Under the pieces are notes generated by a model, which ran no database searches, was not told where the DNA came from, and saw only the letters and a list, made by a program, of their open reading frames with translations. A program made the translations under genes and the position numbers. From Tabrizicola_A sp044377735 (lineage in GTDB: Bacteria > Pseudomonadota > Alphaproteobacteria > Rhodobacterales > Rhodobacteraceae), in assembly GCA_044377735.1 (NCBI GenBank), contig JBILYK010000026.1, positions 1 to 36,840 of the forward strand: 36,840 nucleotides of DNA, in the 5' to 3' direction. Positions 32,260 through 36,840 of this stretch are shown piece by piece; position 1 is the stretch's first letter; every line of letters begins with the position of its first letter.

Positions 32260-34293
32260 ATGGTCAAGGTCAGAACCAACCTGCCCGTCGAAATCACGGT
32301 CTGGCGTCATGTCTGGATCCCGCTGGCAGACGGCACCCGCCTCTCGGCCCGCATCTGGTTGCCCAAGGACGCGATGGCGCGGCCCGTTCCGGCCATTCTG
32401 GAATACATCCCCTATCGCAAGACCGATGTCTGCGCGCGCAAGGATTCCGAAAAGCACGGGTATTTCGCGGCGCATGGCTATGCCTGCGTGCGGGTCGATC
32501 TGCGCGGATCGGGGGATTCTGATGGGTTGTTGCTGGACGAATACCTGCCGCAGGAATTGCAGGACGGGGTTGAGGTGATCCACTGGATCGCGTCCCAGCC
32601 CTGGTGCACCGGAAAGGTGGGCATGATCGGGCTCAGCTGGGGCGGCTTCAACGCGCTGCAGATCGCGGCGCTGGCGCCAGAGCCGCTGAAGGCCGTTGTC
32701 AGCGTCGGCTCGACCGATGACCGCTATGCCGATGACATCCACTACTGGGGCGGCACGCTGTTTGCCCGGTATCAGCTGTTCTGGGCAACGACGATGCTGG
32801 CCTATAACGCCCGCCCGGGTGACCCCGAAGTGGTTGGGCAAGGCTGGCGCGACCAGTGGATGCACAGGCTGGAAAACATCCGCCCCTTCATCCAGCCCTG
32901 GATGACCCATCAGCGCCATGATGCCTATTGGAAGCACGGGTCAGTCTGCGAAGACTACAACGCCATGAAATGCGCGGTCTACATGGTGGGGGCCTGGAAT
33001 GACGGCTACACCAATTCGGTCTTTCGCGTGCTGGAGGGTTACAACGGCCCCTGCAAGGGGTTGATCGGGCCTTGGGGCCACCAGCGCCCCCATCGCGGCG
33101 CGCCGGGGCCCGCCATCGGCTTTCTTCAGGAAAGCATCCGTTGGTGGGACCATTGGCTGAAAGGCATCGACAACGGCATCATGACCGAGCCGAAGCTGCG
33201 CGCCTATATCGAGGATGCGACCCCGCCCAAGGGCCGCATGACGGTCTGGCCCGGTCGCTGGGTCGGGGATGAAGGGCACCCGAACGCAGGCGCCGCGCCC
33301 GCAACCTTCTTTCTGGCCGAGGCCGGGCTTTCCGCCGTGGCGGGACCAAGCGGCACGCGCGACCATGCAGCAACGCTTGTTCCTGCGGCCGATGCCGGAA
33401 ACTGGGCGGGTTGGGGCCATGCGGTTGACAGCGCCGCAGATCAGCGGCCCGAGGATGCGAGCTGGCTGTGTTTCGACTCCGCCCCCTTGGCCGAGGCCAT
33501 CGACATCTTCGGCAATCCGGCCCTGCGGCTGCGGCTGTCGGCGGACCGCCCGCAGGCCAATGTGATCGCGCGGCTTTGCGACGTGGCCCCGGATGGCCGG
33601 TCCACCCTGATCACCCGCGGAGCGCTAAACCTGACCCACCGCCACAGCCGCGCGGCGCCGCAGGATCTGACCCCCGGGCAAGCCTATGACGTTCAGGTCA
33701 CGCTCAAGGCCATCGGCTATCGCCTCCCGCCGGGGCACCGGCTGCGCATCGCGCTGTCGAGTTCCTACTGGCCCTGGGCCTGGCCGTCGCCCGAACCGAT
33801 CACGCTTTGCTTGCACACGGGCGAGCACAGCGCCCTGTCTCTGCCCATCCGCACCGCCCCCACCGCCGAACCCGCCGTGCCCGCCCATTTTGCCGAGCCC
33901 GAGATGTGGCAGAATGACGGGGCCGAATATCTGACGGCGCCTGATGGCGGCCGGTCGGCCCTGCTGGATGCCGGGACGGGCCGCCACATCATCCGCGACA
34001 ACTCGGTCTTCTTTGCGGGCATCCGTCTGCCTGCCGAGAACGGGCTGGAATACCGCGAGGACGGCGAGGATGCGCTGGAGATCACCGAAGGCGATCCGCT
34101 GTCAGCCGTTGTGCGGTCTGCCCGGAGCTGCCGGGTCGAACGCGGCGATTGGCGCACAAGGGTCGAATCCAGCGCCGTGATGACCTCGACCCGCACCGAG
34201 TTTCTGGTCACCAGCACGATCGAGGCCTTTGAAGGCGACACCCGTATCTTTGCGCAAACATGGTCTGACCGGTTCGCCCGCGACCACCTTTAA
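32260..34293 (+). CDS. CocE/NonD-family serine hydrolase, copy 1
   Basis: The 677-residue protein starts at ATG 32260, preceded by AGGAAAGGA. It has the X-Pro dipeptidyl-peptidase/cocaine-esterase layout: an alpha/beta-hydrolase domain and a C-terminal PepX_C jelly roll starting near residue 400. The nucleophile is Ser126 in IGLSWGGFN, the acid Asp248 in AWNDGY and the base His274 in IGPWGH. YIPYRK carries the usual oxyanion-hole tyrosine. Such enzymes hydrolyse esters, amides or X-Pro peptide bonds. No signal peptide is seen, so it acts in the cytoplasm on the imported compound. It is closely similar to the next gene, indicating tandem duplication. Confidence 0.88.
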   Translation: MVKVRTNLPVEITVWRHVWIPLADGTRLSARIWLPKDAMARPVPAILEYIPYRKTDVCARKDSEKHGYFAAHGYACVRVDLRGSGDSDGLLLDEYLPQELQDGVEVIHWIASQPWCTGKVGMIGLSWGGFNALQIAALAPEPLKAVVSVGSTDDRYADDIHYWGGTLFARYQLFWATTMLAYNARPGDPEVVGQGWRDQWMHRLENIRPFIQPWMTHQRHDAYWKHGSVCEDYNAMKCAVYMVGAWNDGYTNSVFRVLEGYNGPCKGLIGPWGHQRPHRGAPGPAIGFLQESIRWWDHWLKGIDNGIMTEPKLRAYIEDATPPKGRMTVWPGRWVGDEGHPNAGAAPATFFLAEAGLSAVAGPSGTRDHAATLVPAADAGNWAGWGHAVDSAADQRPEDASWLCFDSAPLAEAIDIFGNPALRLRLSADRPQANVIARLCDVAPDGRSTLITRGALNLTHRHSRAAPQDLTPGQAYDVQVTLKAIGYRLPPGHRLRIALSSSYWPWAWPSPEPITLCLHTGEHSALSLPIRTAPTAEPAVPAHFAEPEMWQNDGAEYLTAPDGGRSALLDAGTGRHIIRDNSVFFAGIRLPAENGLEYREDGEDALEITEGDPLSAVVRSARSCRVERGDWRTRVESSAVMTSTRTEFLVTSTIEAFEGDTRIFAQTWSDRFARDHL

Positions 34294-34329
34294 CCCCCGG
34301 TTTCCCCAAAGCCACTGGAGACGACGCCC

Positions 34330-36360
34330 ATGCCCAGAACCGCCCCGCATATCAACCCGATCAAGCTGATCCGCAACCTCTGGATCCCGATGTCAGACGG
34401 CACAAAGCTGGCGGCGCGGCTGTGGCTGCCCGAAGATGCCGACACAAATCCGGTGCCCGCGATCATCGAATACATACCCTACCGCAAGGATGACGCCTAT
34501 GCGGACGAGGATCACCGGGTCCATGGCTGGGTGGCCTCGAACGGCTATGCCTGCCTGCGCATTGACACGCGGGGGGCGGGGGATTCCGATGGGTTGTTGC
34601 TGGACGAATACCTGCCGCAGGAATTACAGGACGGGGTCGAGGCGATCAACTGGATCGCCGCGCAGCCCTGGTGCACTGGCAAGGTCGGCATGGTGGGGAT
34701 CAGCTGGGGCGGCTTCAACAGCCTGCAGATTGCAGCCCTTGCTCCGGAACCGCTTAAGGCGATCATCAGCGTCGGCTCGACCGATGACCGCTATGCCGAT
34801 GACATCCATTACTGGGGCGGCACGCTCTTTGCCCGGTATCAGCTGTTCTGGGCCACGACGATGCTGGCCTATAACGCCCGCCCCGGTGACCCCGAGGTGT
34901 TGGGGCCAGGCTGGCGCGATCAGTGGATGCACAGGCTCGAAAACATCCGCCCTTTCATCCAGCCCTGGATGACCCACCAACGCTATGATGCTTACTGGAA
35001 GCACGGGTCGGTCCGCGAAAACTATAACGCGATGAAATGCGCGGTCTATATGGTGGGCGCATGGAGTGACGGCTACACCAACTCAGTCTTTCGCGTGCTG
35101 GAGGGTTACAACGGCCCCAGCAAAGGGCTAATCGGCCCCTGGGGCCATGAAATGCCGCATTGGGGCACACCGGCGCCGGCCATTGGCTTTCTGCAGGAAA
35201 GTGTCCGTTGGTGGGATTACTGGTTGAAGGGCATCGACAACGGCATCATGGCCGAGCCCAAGCTGCGCTCTTATATGCAGGACGCTGAGCCGCCTCTGGC
35301 TTACCGCGACGCGCGGGCCGGGCGCTGGGTGGCAGATGCGGGCTGGCCTGCCGCAACTGTCTCAGAGCAGGTGATGCATTTGGGTGCGGGCACGCTTGGG
35401 GAGGAAGCTGCTTCGCCTGTCTCGCTAAACCATTTCGCCAACCTGATTCCGGCCTCGGATGCCGGGAATTGGGCAGGTTGGGGGCACCTGACCGATGGTG
35501 CAACCGACCAGCGCAGCGAGGACGGCCAATGGCTGTGCTTTGACTCTGCGCCGCTGGGCAAATCGATCGACATTATTGGCTATCCGTCCCTCTCGTTGCG
35601 GGTGGCCGCCGACCGGCCCCAGGCCAACCTTATCGTCCGGCTTTGCGACATTGCCCCAGATGGCCGTTCAACTCTGATCACCCGGGGCGCGCTGAACCTG
35701 ACCCACCGCACCAGCCGCGAGACGCCCGAGGCGCTGACCCCAGGCCAGGCCTATGATGTGAAGGTCACGCTGAAATGCATCAGCTACGCCCTGCCGGCCG
35801 GCCACCGGCTGCGCGTTGCTGTCTCCAGCAGCTATTGGCCCTGGTCCTGGCCCTCGCCCGAACTGGTGACGCTGCGAGTGGAAACCGGCGCCCCCTCGGC
35901 GCTACACCTGCCGGTGCGGGACCGCTCGGTTGCCGATCCGGAGGTGCCCGCGCATTTCCACGATCCGCTCCTTGGTCCCGGAAACGGGGCCGAGCGGCTG
36001 ACCAAGCCAAGCGGCGGGCGGACGCATCATTTCGACATTGGCACCCTGCGCCACACGATCCGCGACAACTCGGTCTTCTTCCCGGGCATCCGGGAACCCG
36101 CCCAGAACGGATTAACCTATCTGGAAGACGGCGAGGACTCCTGCGCCATCACTGACGGCGATCCGACCTCGGCGACCGCCACCACCTGGCGCGAATGCCG
36201 GGTGGAGCGTGGGGATTGGAAGACGCGGGTGCGATCAGATGCTACAATGACATCGAACGCCACGCATTTCATCGTGACTTCGGTGATCGAAGCCTTCGAG
36301 GGTGACACACGGGTCTTTGCACGCTCCTGGACCGATTTGTTCCCAAGAGATCATATGTGA
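34330..36360 (+). CDS. CocE/NonD-family serine hydrolase, copy 2
   Basis: The 676-residue protein is a close paralogue of the preceding gene across its full length, with runs of near-identical DNA (for example around the LLLDEYLPQEL codons). The triad is conserved: Ser125 in VGISWGGFN, Asp247 in AWSDGY and His273 in IGPWGH. The segment after the hydrolase domain (about 315-385) has diverged most. Having two copies suggests either two related substrates or two bonds to be cleaved. GGAGACG precedes the ATG; the gene ends the operon before a probable terminator. Confidence 0.88.
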   Translation: MPRTAPHINPIKLIRNLWIPMSDGTKLAARLWLPEDADTNPVPAIIEYIPYRKDDAYADEDHRVHGWVASNGYACLRIDTRGAGDSDGLLLDEYLPQELQDGVEAINWIAAQPWCTGKVGMVGISWGGFNSLQIAALAPEPLKAIISVGSTDDRYADDIHYWGGTLFARYQLFWATTMLAYNARPGDPEVLGPGWRDQWMHRLENIRPFIQPWMTHQRYDAYWKHGSVRENYNAMKCAVYMVGAWSDGYTNSVFRVLEGYNGPSKGLIGPWGHEMPHWGTPAPAIGFLQESVRWWDYWLKGIDNGIMAEPKLRSYMQDAEPPLAYRDARAGRWVADAGWPAATVSEQVMHLGAGTLGEEAASPVSLNHFANLIPASDAGNWAGWGHLTDGATDQRSEDGQWLCFDSAPLGKSIDIIGYPSLSLRVAADRPQANLIVRLCDIAPDGRSTLITRGALNLTHRTSRETPEALTPGQAYDVKVTLKCISYALPAGHRLRVAVSSSYWPWSWPSPELVTLRVETGAPSALHLPVRDRSVADPEVPAHFHDPLLGPGNGAERLTKPSGGRTHHFDIGTLRHTIRDNSVFFPGIREPAQNGLTYLEDGEDSCAITDGDPTSATATTWRECRVERGDWKTRVRSDATMTSNATHFIVTSVIEAFEGDTRVFARSWTDLFPRDHM

Positions 36361-36425
36361 TCCACTAAAGGTTTCCACAAAGGTGGGGGCAGGCTAAGCA
36401 GACAATCTTCCCCGCAAGCTACGGG

Positions 36426-36454
36426 GGTTGCGTGCCCCCGCAACCAAATCTTTT
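36426..36454 (+). terminator. probable rho-independent terminator of the transport/demethylation operon
   Basis: A perfect 7-bp stem (GGTTGCG and CGCAACC, 36426-36445) with a 6-nt loop is followed by AAATCTTTT. It sits about 65 bp after the last CocE-like stop. The T-run is short, so efficiency is uncertain. Confidence 0.5.
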
Positions 36455-36607
36455 AACCTTTTCAAATGGTTAGAATCCGATAAAAACACTCGTGTATAGA
36501 CACTCGCGTTTTACCTCAACGCCACCTCAACGTTTGACGAGTCCCCCTGAAAAGCGGGGAACTTTTTGCGTTTGGCACCAACAAGGGTCTTGTGGCAGCA
36601 TCGCGCC

Positions 36608-36769
36608 ATGATCGAGTTCCGCACCCTTCCCGATGATCATCTTGACCTGGCCGCGTCACCTCTGCTGCGTGCTGGGCTGCTGACGCTTCGGTACGCGCAG
36701 GAGCAGGGTGCCATCGGCCTGACCTGTCTGACGTCAGCGCCCATGGAACGGTTTAGCGTGATTGCATAG
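36608..36769 (+). pseudogene. short hypothetical protein, probably truncated
   Basis: The frame encodes 53 residues, MIEFRTLPDDHLDLAASPLL then RAGLLTLRYAQEQGAIGLT and a short tail ending at TAG. The first 40 residues look like the start of a real protein (in-frame bias, regular helix), while the tail CLTSAPMERFSVIA looks abnormal. A probable IS3-type element starts about 40 bp further on, so the gene may have been cut by that insertion. I do not recognise a function. Confidence 0.35.
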
Positions 36770-36811
36770 CGGAGGGTTTGCGGCTCATCTTTACCCCAAA
36801 TGGAGTTGAAG

Positions 36812-36840
36812 ATGATGAAGAACCGAAGGACCGCGCCAGC
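36812..36840 (+). CDS. start of an IS3-family orfA (partial, runs off the window)
   Basis: The last bases encode MMKNRRTAPA, with GGAG six to nine bases upstream. This matches the typical N-terminus of IS3-type OrfA proteins (MKNRRT... followed by SKAEQIVKDIRRATRK in known members). Only ten codons are visible, so the call rests on that short match and on the IS debris elsewhere in the window, which includes an OrfB tail of a similar element at 21426-21840. Confidence 0.4.

Noticed and set aside
36480..36540. Short direct repeats (ACACTCG twice, ACCTCAACG twice) after the operon
   Set aside because: Only two copies each of 7-9 bp with irregular spacing; too little to call a CRISPR, iteron or operator.

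Overview
The window looks like accessory DNA from an alphaproteobacterium, most likely a Rhodobacterales/Paracoccaceae-type organism. I infer this from the GC-rich coding style, the gene families and the insertion-sequence families; no 16S or other marker gene is present. No tRNA, rRNA or CRISPR array was seen. Three functional blocks are separated and bounded by insertion-sequence debris.

Block 1 (about 0.4-14.3 kb, minus strand) reads as one long, tightly packed operon. In transcription order it encodes an MtnA-like sugar-phosphate isomerase, a class III aminotransferase, an ECF transporter (fused double ATPase, T component and S component), a nucleoside phosphorylase, an MtaD-like nucleoside deaminase, a two-subunit CoA-transferase-like enzyme, a CaiB/BaiF CoA-transferase, an AhpD-like protein and a trimethylamine-dehydrogenase-like flavoprotein. 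A strong hairpin sits between the S component and the deaminase. Block 2 (14.4-20 kb) holds a LysR regulator, a class II aldolase of the Ald2 (DHAP-shunt) type, a second phosphorylase closest to 5'-methylthioinosine phosphorylase, a flavin amine oxidase and a PuuB/DadA-like oxidase. Together these would take a 5'-modified adenosine (methylthioadenosine, 5'-deoxyadenosine or a relative) through deamination, phosphorolysis, isomerisation and aldol cleavage to DHAP plus a C2 aldehyde, with a dedicated ECF importer. Three promoters in this region carry the same compound site: two CGTTGC half-sites exactly 31 bp apart, two of the three sites also having a perfect LysR T-N11-A dyad. This ties the mtnA/ECF operon, the phosphorylase/aldolase operon and the amine oxidase into one probable LysR regulon.

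The scar (20.0-22.33 kb) is a pile of broken elements: a frameshifted serine recombinase, the tail of an IS1182-like transposase, a fragment of IstB (IS21), the tail of an IS3 transposase, and an internally deleted IS6 element that keeps both terminal inverted repeats.

Block 3 (22.3-36.4 kb) is a TetR regulator diverging from a nine-gene plus-strand operon: a dimethylglycine-dehydrogenase-like FAD/GcvT protein, a non-pyrrolysine MttB-family methyltransferase, a complete dipeptide/oligopeptide-type ABC importer (Tat-exported binding protein, two permeases, two ATPases) and two tandem CocE/NonD serine hydrolases. It looks like an uptake-hydrolysis-demethylation route for an ester or amide conjugate of an N-methylated compound; the substrate cannot be read from the sequence. 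The right edge contains a probable terminator, a short gene remnant and the first codons of an IS3-type orfA.
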